Below, in pieces: positions 17,549 through 26,946 of a stretch of 46,761 nt of DNA. Positions within the stretch are counted from its first letter, which is position 1. Every line of letters starts with the position of its first letter. The stretch is from Candidatus Cloacimonadota bacterium (GTDB lineage: Bacteria; Cloacimonadota; Cloacimonadia; Cloacimonadales; WRIO01): contig JAKPKU010000209.1 in the NCBI GenBank assembly GCA_029553545.1, positions 1 through 46,761 of the forward strand, in the 5' to 3' direction. The notes below the pieces were generated by a model, which did no database searches, had not been told where the DNA came from, and saw only the letters and a list, made by a program, of their open reading frames with translations. Both the position numbers and the translations under genes were made by a program.

Positions 17549-18925
17549 TTACATTCTCATGCCCATACGCATCATGTTGTTTTGATTATTCTTTTTTGTG
17601 TCTTTTGTTGTAACTCCAACGATAACAGACTGTCCTTCTTCCAAGCCTGAGACAATCTCTACAGTATTTCCATCGCTCATGCTTGTCACGACGGGAATAG
17701 ACTTTGGTACTTTATTTTCAATTACCCAGACAAAGCCGTTTTGTATCTTTGTTGCATTGTATGCATTTCTTAATTTGAATACATCAACAGCGCCTTTTGA
17801 CTCTACATGATCTTTTCTTTGAGCTGTATTGTTCATATCTCTACCTTTAGATCTATCTCTTTGCATGCCTTGCTTTTGCTGACCTTTGCTCTTTGTACTA
17901 TCTTGGGCAATATTACCTCTATTTTGCTGTCCTCTCATCTGACCAGGCATTCCACCTCTTTGTCTAACCAAAAGACTGTCATTCCAAGTAAGACCAAAGC
18001 TTTCCCAAACTTCTTTTGAAGGCTTAAATTGTAAAGCACGCGAGGGGACAGTTAAAATATCGCTTTTTTGATTGACAATAATGGTAACATTGGCAGTCAT
18101 ACCAGGCAATAAGAGCATATCTGGGTTATCAACGTCAATAATAACAGAATATGTTACAACGTTCGATTCACTCTTTGGGAAAAGTCTAACTTGCTTTACC
18201 GTACCAGAAAATCTTTCATCCATAAAGGCATCAGCATTAAAGATCACAGGCATACCAAGGCTAATTCTTCCGACATCTGCCTCATCAACGCTGGCTTCAA
18301 TTTGCATTTTAGTAAGATCGTTTGCGATGACAAAAAGAGTAGGTGCATTAAGGCTCGCAGCGACAGTTTGCCCTTCATCAACAGCACGAGAGATAATCAC
18401 ACCATCAATTGGTGAGTAAATATGTGCATTTTGTAAATTCTTTTGAGCTTTTTGAAAAGACAATTGGGCTCTTGTTACTGCTTGTTGAGCCTGTTCCAGC
18501 TTAATTTGTGCTTTTTGCAATTCATATTCAGCAGCCATATTCTTGCCTACTAATTCAGTAAGAAGGTCAACATCGATTTGTGCATCACGTGCTGAAGACC
18601 TTGCCGCTAAAAGGCTTGACTCTATTTCTTGCAGATTAAGTTCTAAAGTTTCTGTATCAATCTTGGCAAGCAAATCGCCTTTCCTCACTGATTGATTATA
18701 ATCTTTATAAATCTTTTCTATCTTTCCAGAGACTTCGGTTCCGACTTCGACTTTTGTCACTGGATTAATCGTACCAGATGCTGTCACAACTTCTCTAATG
18801 GTTGAATATCTTGCTTCTTCGAGCTTCCATTCTGGTTTGTTCTTTTGTTTTTTCCAATATTTATAGCCTACAAATCCAGAGACTAAAACAATGATAATTA
18901 GTGTAATTTTCCAAAACTTTTTCAT
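17549..18925 (-). CDS. MacA-like periplasmic adaptor (membrane fusion protein)
   Basis: 458 residues. An N-terminal membrane anchor (1-22) is followed by a beta-barrel/lipoyl half (about 50-85), an alpha-hairpin coiled coil (about 95-168), the second lipoyl half (HIYSPIDGVIISRAVDEGQTV, 168-188) and the barrel and membrane-proximal domains. Residues about 325-378 form a polar low-complexity insert rich in Gln, Gly, Met and Arg, and the tail is NNMMRMGMRM. Neither is usual for MacA. The protein bridges the MacB permease to the TolC-like channel. It lies between tolC and the ATPase gene in one operon. Confidence 0.93.
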   Translation of the reverse strand: MKKFWKITLIIIVLVSGFVGYKYWKKQKNKPEWKLEEARYSTIREVVTASGTINPVTKVEVGTEVSGKIEKIYKDYNQSVRKGDLLAKIDTETLELNLQEIESSLLAARSSARDAQIDVDLLTELVGKNMAAEYELQKAQIKLEQAQQAVTRAQLSFQKAQKNLQNAHIYSPIDGVIISRAVDEGQTVAASLNAPTLFVIANDLTKMQIEASVDEADVGRISLGMPVIFNADAFMDERFSGTVKQVRLFPKSESNVVTYSVIIDVDNPDMLLLPGMTANVTIIVNQKSDILTVPSRALQFKPSKEVWESFGLTWNDSLLVRQRGGMPGQMRGQQNRGNIAQDSTKSKGQQKQGMQRDRSKGRDMNNTAQRKDHVESKGAVDVFKLRNAYNATKIQNGFVWVIENKVPKSIPVVTSMSDGNTVEIVSGLEEGQSVIVGVTTKDTKKNNQNNMMRMGMRM

Positions 18926-18942
18926 AAGAATATCCTACTTCT

Positions 18943-20178
18943 TTAATATTTATTTAATAGTTTTTTTGAAAGCAAATAGTTAATTGATTCATAAAGCTCG
19001 ATCAGCTTGTATTTGTTTGTTTCTGCATTAATCGAAGCATCCAAGAACTCGTAAATCGCCTTGTCTAATTCAATCTGTTGAATCATACCGAGCTCATGCT
19101 TTTGTTCTGCAATGTTTAGATTATCTTGAGTGTTTTCCTTTTTTAATTGATATAGTTCATCCATCTCTTTTAAATAATCTAATTGAGTTTGATACTGACT
19201 ATACTGGCTTTCGAGTGTTAGTTTACTGTTTTCATAATTCAGTTTTTTAATTTTTTGTGATAGCTTTGTTTGACTATGCTCTTGTCCATGTTTAAATAAG
19301 TTCCAAAAAGAATAGCTTGCGTCAAGGGCAAGGGTATGTCCTGTACGATTATTATCAAATTCAAAGTCATAGCCGCTCTTTGTTTTTGAATATTGATAAC
19401 TCATAGTCAAGTCGGGGACAAAAGAGACTTTTGATTGAGTCAGAGCGATTTCATCGCGTTCAATATCTCTTTTTAAGACGACTAATTCAGGGACTTGACT
19501 GACATCAAATTCAGGTAGATTATCAAAGTCAGGGACAGTAATTTCAGAGAAAGCGAAGAATTCATCAGGTATATTTAGCATATTAAATAAGTTTCTACGG
19601 CTGTTTTTGATATCATTTTCAAGGCTTTTTATAGCAATTTGGACGTTCAAGACGTTTATTTCGCTTTGCTTCACATCGAACTCAGTATTCTTCTTTTGTA
19701 CAAGCAGCATACGGCTTTGGGTGAGAATACTTTGTTGAATCTCGAGGTTTTTATTTTGTAGTTCAAGTTGTTTTTGTTTATTGAGCACATCAATATAGGC
19801 TTTCAAGACTTTGAAGACGAAGTCTTTTTTATCATTATCCAATTTAATCTCAGCAGTTTCTAAGTCATATTTTGCATATTTATTCTGGTAATAGCTTTGA
19901 TCATTTAAACTTATTTTCTTTGCTAATCTAAGAGAAAGCGCATTAGAGTTTGGATCTTGAGCAGCCTCAAAATCGTGTGTATAGTTAAGATTTGCACTAA
20001 GTTCAGGCAGGATATCCCATCTGGCGATATTTAATTTTGCTTTGCTAACTTGATAGCTTGCCTCTGATTGTTGTATACCATAATTATTTTGTAAGCCTAT
20101 ATCTATTAATTGCTCAGCGGTATAAGCTTGAGCAAAAATTAAAGTAGGCAAGATAAGTAAAAGTATTAAGTATTTCAT
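18943..20178 (-). CDS. TolC-family outer-membrane efflux protein
   Basis: 411 residues with a signal peptide (about 1-16, ..LPTLIFAQA) and the two-fold TolC repeat of long helices with short barrel strands. The first repeat starts AYTAEQLIDIGLQNNYGIQQSEA, and the second contains LDASYSFWNLFKHGQEHSQT and the coiled stretch after it. It forms the outer-membrane exit duct for the MacAB-like pump in the same operon. The start has AGAGGGAG directly upstream. Length is slightly short for TolC (about 430-490). Confidence 0.9.
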   Translation of the reverse strand: MKYLILLLILPTLIFAQAYTAEQLIDIGLQNNYGIQQSEASYQVSKAKLNIARWDILPELSANLNYTHDFEAAQDPNSNALSLRLAKKISLNDQSYYQNKYAKYDLETAEIKLDNDKKDFVFKVLKAYIDVLNKQKQLELQNKNLEIQQSILTQSRMLLVQKKNTEFDVKQSEINVLNVQIAIKSLENDIKNSRRNLFNMLNIPDEFFAFSEITVPDFDNLPEFDVSQVPELVVLKRDIERDEIALTQSKVSFVPDLTMSYQYSKTKSGYDFEFDNNRTGHTLALDASYSFWNLFKHGQEHSQTKLSQKIKKLNYENSKLTLESQYSQYQTQLDYLKEMDELYQLKKENTQDNLNIAEQKHELGMIQQIELDKAIYEFLDASINAETNKYKLIELYESINYLLSKKLLNKY

Positions 20179-20254
20179 TCTCCCTCTTTCTAATGATCAT
20201 TTAAATATATAACAATTTGCGATGCGAAATCCTGCAAAAAACTTTCTTTTTAGG

Positions 20255-20282
20255 CAAAAAAAAAGCCACTCAAAAGAGTGGC
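20255..20282 (-). terminator. Rho-independent terminator after rpmA
   Basis: Minus-strand GCCACTC / GAGTGGC stem (20265-20282) with a TTTT loop is followed by nine T. It lies 16 bases after the L27 stop and ends the rng-rplU-rpmA transcript. It also insulates tolC, whose ATG is at 20178. Confidence 0.9.
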
Positions 20283-20297
20283 AAGAAAACTTACGAT

Positions 20298-20552
20298 TTA
20301 GTTAGGCAGTACGGAAATAAACTTTTTCCCAGCTCTTTTTGTTTGAAACTGTACAGTACCTTCAATTAAACTAAAGATAGTAAAATCTCTTCCGATTCCA
20401 ACGTTTTCACCAACGTGAAATTTCGTGCCACGTTGACGAACAATAATATTGCCAGGGAGTACTTGTTCTCCACCGTATTTTTTTACGCCTAAGTATTTTG
20501 GATTACTATCGCGTCCATTTTTACTACTACCAACACCTTTTTTGTGTGCCAT
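20298..20552 (-). CDS. rpmA: 50S ribosomal protein L27
   Basis: 84 residues starting [19 protein letters not shown], with the family core [20 protein letters not shown] and [11 protein letters not shown]. It lacks the cleavable N-terminal extension seen in Firmicutes, so the mature N-terminus is made directly. L27 reaches the peptidyl-transferase centre of the large subunit. It follows rplU by 19 bases, the standard pairing. Confidence 0.98.
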   Translation of the reverse strand: MAHKKGVGSSKNGRDSNPKYLGVKKYGGEQVLPGNIIVRQRGTKFHVGENVGIGRDFTIFSLIEGTVQFQTKRAGKKFISVLPN

Positions 20553-20571
20553 TTCTATCCTCTTTTTCTAA

Positions 20572-20886
20572 TTAAAATTTAATGTCTGTGATTTTTAATT
20601 GGGTGAAATACTGACGATGACCTTGAGTTTTTCTATAGCCTTTTCTTCTTTTCTTTTTGAAAACTAAGACTTTTTTATCTCTACCATGACCGATTACTTC
20701 TGCGGTAATCATTGCTGATTCGACTGTTGGTGTACCTACAGTGACTTTATCATTATCTTGAATCAATAAGATATTTGGCATTTCAACAGCTGAGCCAATT
20801 TCTTTGTCTGCTAAATATGATACTTTTATAGTAGCGTCTTTTTCTATACGATACTGAAAGCCTTTAAAATCGACGATCGCGAACAT
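20572..20886 (-). CDS. rplU: 50S ribosomal protein L21
   Basis: 104 residues with start MFAIVDFKGFQYRIEKDATI and the basic C-terminal signature KVLVFKKKRRKGYRKTQGHRQYFT. It binds 23S rRNA in the large subunit. The ATG has AAAAGGAGAATAAATT upstream. It lies 68 bases after rng, and no L21 leader of note fits in that gap. Confidence 0.98.
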   Translation of the reverse strand: MFAIVDFKGFQYRIEKDATIKVSYLADKEIGSAVEMPNILLIQDNDKVTVGTPTVESAMITAEVIGHGRDKKVLVFKKKRRKGYRKTQGHRQYFTQLKITDIKF

Positions 20887-20954
20887 AATTTATTCTCCTT
20901 TTTTATTAAACAATTTCAGTTATTTAAACAATATTTTTAATCAAGCAAATTATG

Positions 20955-22457
20955 TCAAGGATTATATTTAGTTGTAATGTCTTTTTTTTCATCTGCTAAG
21001 ATAATACGAAACATATCTTGATCTAAATCGAATTGTTCAAATATATTGACTTTATTATTCCAGCAAGAAATCAACTCTGGATGAGAGTCATAAGCCTGCT
21101 TTACTGCAGGGTGAACATAGATATCGAGAGGTCGATTTGAGATAAAGTACTCTGCTCTTGCCAGCCAGCGATTAATTTTAATCAAAACTGACTCTCTTGA
21201 TAACACTCTACCAGTGCCATTACAATGCGGGCAATGCTCTAAATAAGTGTTCATCAAGCTTGTACGAGTACGTTTTCGTGTTATTTCAACCAAGCCTAAT
21301 TGTCCAAACGGGAAGACTTTATTCTTAGCTCGATCACGTCTAAAAGCCTTTCTAAGCGTATCTAATACTTCTTGCCTACTCTTTACTTCTTGCATATCGA
21401 TGAAGTCAACAATTACAATGCCAGAGAGATTTCTAAGTCTAATCTGTCTAACAATTTCCACTGCAGCTTCAAGGTTTGTATGTTTTATTGTTGCTTCATA
21501 ATTCTTTGAGCCGGTATATGAACCGGTATTGATATCTATTGCAGTCAATGCTTCGGTGCTTTCGATCACAATATTCCCGCCTGAGGGTAGGTATATTCTG
21601 GAATAGAAGAGTTTTTCTATCTCTTTTTCAATACCAAAAGCATCGAATATTTGTGTCTCCTCAGCATAATGCTCGACTCTATCGCAAAGTGTTGGATTAT
21701 AATCTTTTATACGTAATATTACCTTCTGATAAAAATCTTTATCATCGATTACCAAGCGATCGACATTAGAACTAAATAAGTCGCGTATAAGGATACTTGC
21801 AGGATCAGACTCTTCAAAAATACAGCAGGGCGCTTTGCTATTATTGATCTTCTTTTCAAGGAATTTCCATGTCTTCGCCAAAGATCTGTATTCCTCTACA
21901 AATTCTTCTTCTGAGCAATGCTCGCCTTCGGTTCTAACGATAATACCTGTATTTGGGTCTTTAATCTCACTCAAAATACTTCTAATTCTCTGCTTTTCAA
22001 TTGGGGAGTTTATCTTTCTGGAAATGAATATTTTGCTCTTATTAGGGAAATAGACCAAGATCTTTCCTGGTATTGATATCTGTCCTGTCAAACGTGCACC
22101 TTTAGCACCGATAGGTCCCTTTTGAATTTGTACGAGGATTTCTTGTCCAGGCTTTAAGATCTCTGCAATTCTGTGAGATTCTTCTGGCACAATTTTTTCA
22201 TGCTCTTCTCCTTCAAAGTCATCTATAAAATCGGTGGCAATATTGGAGTAATGCAAAAAAGCAGTCCGCTCTAAGCCAATATCTATGAAAGCCGCTCCCA
22301 TACCTGGTAAAACGTCTTTTACGATGCCCTTATAAAGGTTGCCTACAATATTATTGCTATTCTCTTTTTCCACAAACAATTCTACTAATTGATTGTCTTC
22401 GAGCACAGCAATCCTATTTTCCATTGAATGTACATTAACGATTAATTCAGTAAACAT
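20955..22457 (-). CDS. rng: Ribonuclease G (RNase E/G family)
   Basis: 500 residues, RNase G size. The N-terminal S1 domain (about 36-125, GNLYKGIVKDVLPGMGAAFIDIG) is followed by an RNase H-like part and the DNase I-like catalytic domain. Metal-binding Asp residues appear in TAIDINTGSYTG and IVIVDFIDM. The zinc-link motif is CPHCNGTG. RNase G cuts single-stranded AU-rich RNA, maturing 16S rRNA 5' ends and starting mRNA decay. The long C-terminal degradosome scaffold of RNase E is absent. Its position before rplU-rpmA is common in many bacteria. Confidence 0.95.
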   Translation of the reverse strand: MFTELIVNVHSMENRIAVLEDNQLVELFVEKENSNNIVGNLYKGIVKDVLPGMGAAFIDIGLERTAFLHYSNIATDFIDDFEGEEHEKIVPEESHRIAEILKPGQEILVQIQKGPIGAKGARLTGQISIPGKILVYFPNKSKIFISRKINSPIEKQRIRSILSEIKDPNTGIIVRTEGEHCSEEEFVEEYRSLAKTWKFLEKKINNSKAPCCIFEESDPASILIRDLFSSNVDRLVIDDKDFYQKVILRIKDYNPTLCDRVEHYAEETQIFDAFGIEKEIEKLFYSRIYLPSGGNIVIESTEALTAIDINTGSYTGSKNYEATIKHTNLEAAVEIVRQIRLRNLSGIVIVDFIDMQEVKSRQEVLDTLRKAFRRDRAKNKVFPFGQLGLVEITRKRTRTSLMNTYLEHCPHCNGTGRVLSRESVLIKINRWLARAEYFISNRPLDIYVHPAVKQAYDSHPELISCWNNKVNIFEQFDLDQDMFRIILADEKKDITTKYNP

Positions 22458-22524
22458 AATAATCCTAAATATTTATTTATTATCATTTGATAAAAGCATA
22501 TTAACTAAATACAAAGAAAATTTG

Positions 22525-22547
22525 AATCACTTAAAAGTCAAGTGATT
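22525..22547 (-). terminator. Possible terminator hairpin after the Omp85-type gene
   Basis: AATCACTT / AAGTGATT form an 8-bp stem with a 7-base loop, 27 bases downstream of the stop at 22574. The following minus-strand bases are only moderately T-rich (CAAATTTTC), so termination may be weak. On the plus strand the hairpin is followed by TTTATTG. Confidence 0.4.
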
Positions 22548-22573
22548 TTTATTGTTTTAAAACTGTTTCTTTG

Positions 22574-23677
22574 TTAAAAAGACTCGCCGACTTTAAAATA
22601 AATTGTGTGCCCCTCTTTTGAAAAAGCAATATCGCCTCTGATATTCAGCATATTTGCCTTTGAAATATTCAATCTTATGCCAGTGCCATATGTAAAGTGT
22701 GTATTAGAAAGGTCAAAATCCCTAAAGTTCTTGTAAGAATTGCCAAGTGAGGCAAAAGCAGCAAAGCCTAATTTCATCCAAAACGGGCTTCGATATTCCA
22801 TTTGCGTTGCCAAGAACTGTTTATCAATAAATCGCCCATTTGCATAGCCGCGCATAATGAAGGGTCCCCCTTGTTTTGGCATTAGCTGGAAAGGCGGTGT
22901 ATCACTGGTATTTTGACTAAGTATTTGCCCACAAATTACATGATTTTCAAATAGAGGATAATATGCCCTCAAATCAAGGCTACCAGAGTAAAAATGATAG
23001 TTTGACTCATCTACTGACAAATATAAAACATTCTCATTAATAAGTCTATAACCTTTACGTGGATAGTTTCTTGAATCTGTTTTATTATAATCAAAAACAA
23101 AGCCTGTACCGACTAAGGATAAGCTGTTTTCACTACCTGGGATATCTCCCTGAGCCAGCATTAATGAGTCTTTTTTCTCTAAAAACTTATATCGATAATA
23201 GCTCAATATTGGTCCAAGTGACAGACTTTCAGAATAATTCTTTTGCAGAGTTAAAGCTATTACTTGTTTGTCTTGTTTATAACTCTCTTTATTCTGTTCA
23301 GGTGTATCAGCGCCAATGCCCCAAAAATCAGAAGGCATAATCTTATATTCAAGATGAGTAAAAAAAACCCATTGTTGCGCTGAATAATCTTTTCTGTAGT
23401 CTAGCTCAAACTTCTTTTCACCTTCTGTAGTGAAAGACATATCAAACTGCAAATTAAAAGGATTATTAACACTCTCTTCATTAGTAGCATCAAATAAAAT
23501 AAATTGTAATCCTGCTCCAGCTCCGCTATCAGAGCTATAAGCAGGGTATGGTGTTCCTGTTAGTCCAATTGTTTTGCCGCTATCTGTATGAAGATATAAG
23601 GCAAGATCTTGCTCCAAAAATGCATTCATAAACACTGGAATAAAGATAAAAAGGGCAAAAAAGAGTTTCCTTGTCAT
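22574..23677 (-). CDS. Omp85/BamA-superfamily outer-membrane barrel without POTRA domains
   Basis: 367 residues from ATG 23677 (signal peptide TRKLFFALFIFIPVFMNAF). The C-terminal half has the surface-antigen (D15) signature, including GGPFIMRGYANGRFIDKQ, the VRGF/Y-type loop motif. Alternating strands continue to a final Phe (KVGESF), the outer-membrane insertion signal. It is too short to hold POTRA domains, so it resembles short TamA/patatin-barrel-like members rather than BamA itself. An upstream in-frame TTG at 23716 lies inside the ABC-F gene, and AAAGGA before the ATG supports the later start. It is five bases from uup and likely cotranscribed. Substrate unknown. Confidence 0.85.
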   Translation of the reverse strand: MTRKLFFALFIFIPVFMNAFLEQDLALYLHTDSGKTIGLTGTPYPAYSSDSGAGAGLQFILFDATNEESVNNPFNLQFDMSFTTEGEKKFELDYRKDYSAQQWVFFTHLEYKIMPSDFWGIGADTPEQNKESYKQDKQVIALTLQKNYSESLSLGPILSYYRYKFLEKKDSLMLAQGDIPGSENSLSLVGTGFVFDYNKTDSRNYPRKGYRLINENVLYLSVDESNYHFYSGSLDLRAYYPLFENHVICGQILSQNTSDTPPFQLMPKQGGPFIMRGYANGRFIDKQFLATQMEYRSPFWMKLGFAAFASLGNSYKNFRDFDLSNTHFTYGTGIRLNISKANMLNIRGDIAFSKEGHTIYFKVGESF

Positions 23678-23682
23678 TCCAA

Positions 23683-25578
23683 TCAGTCCTTTCTTTTTGT
23701 TTCTAATGCCTCCCAACGTTCTAAAAGCACTAGCACTTCATTTTCAATATAGTCTAATTCTTTTGATAGTTTAGCATAGTCTTCATGATTCAAGCTATTG
23801 GCGTCATTTTGCATTCTATTATTGATAGCAGCTTTTTCCTGTTCCAAACCGTCTATCTTTTCTTCAATCTGTTCTAATTCACGTTCTTCTTTATAGCTCA
23901 GCTTTTTGGTTGTTTTTGGTTTTATCACTTGTTTTTTATTGGCATTACTCTTTTTCTCTTCAGCCTCTTCAGCTTCGTATTTTTTTACCAAAAGGTAATC
24001 TGAATAATTGCCTGGAAACATTCTAATACTATTGTCTTCTTGAAAGATAAACAGATAATCAACGATTCTGTCTAAGATATAGCGGTCATGCGAGATAAGT
24101 ACAATACAGCCTTCGTAGTTGTCTAAATAGTCCTCTAATATCTCCAGAGTTCTGATATCGAGATCATTAGTTGGTTCATCTAAAACGAGGAAATTTGAGC
24201 CAAAAAGGAGTGATTGTAAAAGATAAAGCCTCTTCTTTTCGCCACCAGAAAGGGAAGAAATAGGTGCCTGCTGCATTTTTCTATCGAATAAAAACCGTTC
24301 CAATATCTGTTCAGAAGAGCGTAATACACCATCTTGAGTTCGTATATTCTCAGTGCTATCTTTGATATAATCAACCACTTTCAGCCTTGGATTGAGCATG
24401 GGCTCTTCTTGGTCAAGGCGTGCTACTTTTGTATTTAGCCCAAACTTAACAGAACCTGAAATGATTGGGATATCGCCTAATATTGCCTTGATCAGAGAGG
24501 ACTTACCGCAGCCATTGGGACCTATGATGCCAATCCTATCATTCTTTTGAAAAAAGTAAGTAAACCCTGTCAACAAAGCCTTTTCATAGCCAAAAGACAG
24601 ATCATTTATTTCAAGTATAGTCTTGCCTAATCTTGCGGTTTGAAAAGACATAGACAACTCTTTTTGCGAGCTCAAATACGATTTATCAATGAGCTCTTTC
24701 ACTCTTTCAACATGGTCTTTAGGCTTTGTTGCCCTTGCTCTTGCGCCTCTATTGAGCCATTTTAGTTCTTTTTTTAACTGTGCTTGTCTTCGTGTTTCTT
24801 TTCTCTCTTGATCGACCAATTCAAGCTGCTTTCTCTCTACATAGGCTGAGTATGAACCAGGATAAAACCTGATCTTCTCTTGATCGATTTCCAATATCTT
24901 GGTGCTGACAGCATCTAAAAAGTATCTATCATGTGTTACAAATAGAATTGTTGCTTTACTATTTATCATCCATTCTTGAATATACTCAATAATATCGGTA
25001 TCGAGATGGTTAGTAGGCTCATCCATAAGAATAATGTCGGGCTCATCTAATAGCACTCTAACCAGATCGACCTTTCTCTTTTGCCCCCCAGAAAGCTCAC
25101 CAATCCTCTTTTGCCAATCATTTAAGCCAAACTTGGTCAGAGTTGCTTTTGCTTTGTAATCGATTGACCAGGCATCATTTCTTTCAATCTCTGCTAATAC
25201 TTTGTTTTGTTTTTCGAAGATATCCTCTTGATAGTCAAATTCAAGCGCTTCTGAATAACGATAATACTTATTTAACAATTGAAAATGGGGATGATCAGTC
25301 ATATAAATCTGTTGAATAACAGACAAATTTTCGTCGAGGTTTGGTGATTGTGGCAAATACCCAATTCTAATATTTGATTGAAAGGTAATCTGTCCACTAT
25401 CTTGATGCTCAATACCTGCCAACATCTTTAATAAAGTGGATTTACCGCTTCCATTTATACCTAAAACACCGATCTTTTCAGACTTATTAATCCCAAAACT
25501 AATGGGGTCAAAAAGGAGCTTTTCGCCATAGCGTTTGGTTATATTTTCTACAGAGATCACGTTTTCTACAATGGACAT
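23683..25578 (-). CDS. uup: ABC-F family ATPase, Uup-like
   Basis: 631 residues with two ATPase domains and no membrane helices. Domain 1 has Walker A GINGSGKST, signature LSGGQKRKV and MDEPTNHLD. Domain 2 has GPNGCGKSS, LSGGEKKRL and LDEPTNDLD. The linker (WLNRGARARATKPKDHVERV) and the C-terminal coiled coil (from about 555, EERELEQIEEKIDGLEQEK) match Uup, which binds DNA and ribosomes and affects transposon excision and ribosome work. EttA or an antibiotic-protection ABC-F is less likely because those differ in the linker and C-terminus. It follows the M23 gene by 20 bases. Confidence 0.88.
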   Translation of the reverse strand: MSIVENVISVENITKRYGEKLLFDPISFGINKSEKIGVLGINGSGKSTLLKMLAGIEHQDSGQITFQSNIRIGYLPQSPNLDENLSVIQQIYMTDHPHFQLLNKYYRYSEALEFDYQEDIFEKQNKVLAEIERNDAWSIDYKAKATLTKFGLNDWQKRIGELSGGQKRKVDLVRVLLDEPDIILMDEPTNHLDTDIIEYIQEWMINSKATILFVTHDRYFLDAVSTKILEIDQEKIRFYPGSYSAYVERKQLELVDQERKETRRQAQLKKELKWLNRGARARATKPKDHVERVKELIDKSYLSSQKELSMSFQTARLGKTILEINDLSFGYEKALLTGFTYFFQKNDRIGIIGPNGCGKSSLIKAILGDIPIISGSVKFGLNTKVARLDQEEPMLNPRLKVVDYIKDSTENIRTQDGVLRSSEQILERFLFDRKMQQAPISSLSGGEKKRLYLLQSLLFGSNFLVLDEPTNDLDIRTLEILEDYLDNYEGCIVLISHDRYILDRIVDYLFIFQEDNSIRMFPGNYSDYLLVKKYEAEEAEEKKSNANKKQVIKPKTTKKLSYKEERELEQIEEKIDGLEQEKAAINNRMQNDANSLNHEDYAKLSKELDYIENEVLVLLERWEALETKRKD

Positions 25579-25598
25579 AGCATCACATAAGCCTTATT

Positions 25599-26870
25599 CT
25601 AATTTCTCTTTTTACTATTTTCTCGACGGTATCTTTCGAGTGTCGTCATTTCTAATGGATCTGAGTCGTCAGTTGGCAAGCTATCGATTTTTTGTTTTAT
25701 CTCTTCAATCTGCTTTTTAAACGCCTGCATGCGCGCTTTTTCAAGCTTTGTTGCAGAGGTCATTTTATAGTTTTGAGGGTTAACCCATTTATTATTCTGC
25801 CTTATTCCAAAGTGCAAGTGTGGACCTGTTGAATAGCCTGTCGAGCCCACAGCCCCCACAATTGTACCTGCTTTGACGCTCTGTCCATGTCTTACATTAA
25901 TTCTATCTAAGTGTGCATATTGCGAGATTATTCCATCTGGATGTCTGACTTCGACAGATTTTCCAAACCCACCATTCCAACTTGCACGCACGACAATTCC
26001 TTGTGCAATAGCATAAACAGGCGTGCCGCGTTTTGCACGATAATCAATGCCTGTATGTAGTTTTTTTCGTCTGGAAATAGGATGAATACGATAACCGAAT
26101 CGAGAGGTTATCTGTACACGGTCTAGAGGCAAACGCAGAGCAGAAGAAAGCATTGCTGTACCATTTTCTAAATACATGCCATTATAAGCAGATTTTGAAT
26201 CCGTTTCTTGATAACGATACCCCTCAACTTTCCCAGCTGCCTTGCCACTATAATACACGTATAAGAGCTTAGTGCCTGGCATTTTATCATTCAGGTAGTA
26301 TTGTTCTTCTGCGATAATCTTAAAGTAATCTCCTTTTTGAGCTTGCCGATTAAAATTAATCTTGCTACTCAGGGCATGATTAACCTGATTTCGTATAGCA
26401 AGCTCGACACCTTTATCAGAAAGAGCTTGGCTAAGTGTTCCATATAAAAAACCTTCTATAATTCTAACCCGCTTTTCTGTTTCCAGTTCAACAAATTCAT
26501 AATGAAACTCGCCATGCTCATACCGTACTTGATGGCTTACAATTGGGCTTTCTACGTATGAAATCTTTTTGAATTCATTTGTATTAGCCTCTAAATATAC
26601 CTCAAATAAGCTATTAGGCTTAATACTTGCCACATCGACATCATTTGATAAGGCTGTAATCAATTCAACTATAAATGGCACTGTTAAACCAATTCCTTCA
26701 AGCTCTGAATAAAGGCTTGAGCCTGCGGGAATACGTATTTCTTTTTTGATTAATTCTTCTTGTTCTTTGTCTTTTGCTGTGGATTCCTTATCACTACAAG
26801 ATCCAAGCAATAAAAGCAACGATAATAATACAATATTTATATATTTTTTAAAATTCATAATCAATAACAA
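25599..26870 (-). CDS. Lipoprotein M23 family zinc endopeptidase
   Basis: 423 residues. The N-terminus is a lipoprotein signal with lipobox LLGSC (Cys near 25). A middle LysM-free domain similar to those of periplasmic M23 proteins (about 45-240) leads to the LytM/M23 domain (about 250-350). Zinc-site motifs are HTGIDYRAKRGTPVYA and GPHLHFGIR. It should cut or bind peptide cross-links of peptidoglycan from the inner face of an envelope membrane. Two starts are possible: TTG at 26870, 12 bases after AGGAG, or ATG at 26858 without a ribosome site but giving the same signal peptide. It is probably cotranscribed with uup. Confidence 0.88.
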   Translation of the reverse strand: MLLIMNFKKYINIVLLSLLLLLGSCSDKESTAKDKEQEELIKKEIRIPAGSSLYSELEGIGLTVPFIVELITALSNDVDVASIKPNSLFEVYLEANTNEFKKISYVESPIVSHQVRYEHGEFHYEFVELETEKRVRIIEGFLYGTLSQALSDKGVELAIRNQVNHALSSKINFNRQAQKGDYFKIIAEEQYYLNDKMPGTKLLYVYYSGKAAGKVEGYRYQETDSKSAYNGMYLENGTAMLSSALRLPLDRVQITSRFGYRIHPISRRKKLHTGIDYRAKRGTPVYAIAQGIVVRASWNGGFGKSVEVRHPDGIISQYAHLDRINVRHGQSVKAGTIVGAVGSTGYSTGPHLHFGIRQNNKWVNPQNYKMTSATKLEKARMQAFKKQIEEIKQKIDSLPTDDSDPLEMTTLERYRRENSKKRN

Positions 26871-26946
26871 GACTGTGTCTCTCTCCTTAAACTACATAAA
26901 ATAAAATCATAGTATATTATAAACATAATTAAGAAATACATAATTG

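Noticed and set aside
20887-20954. Ribosomal protein L21 leader RNA
   Set aside because: The 68-base gap is too short and shows no convincing conserved structure.
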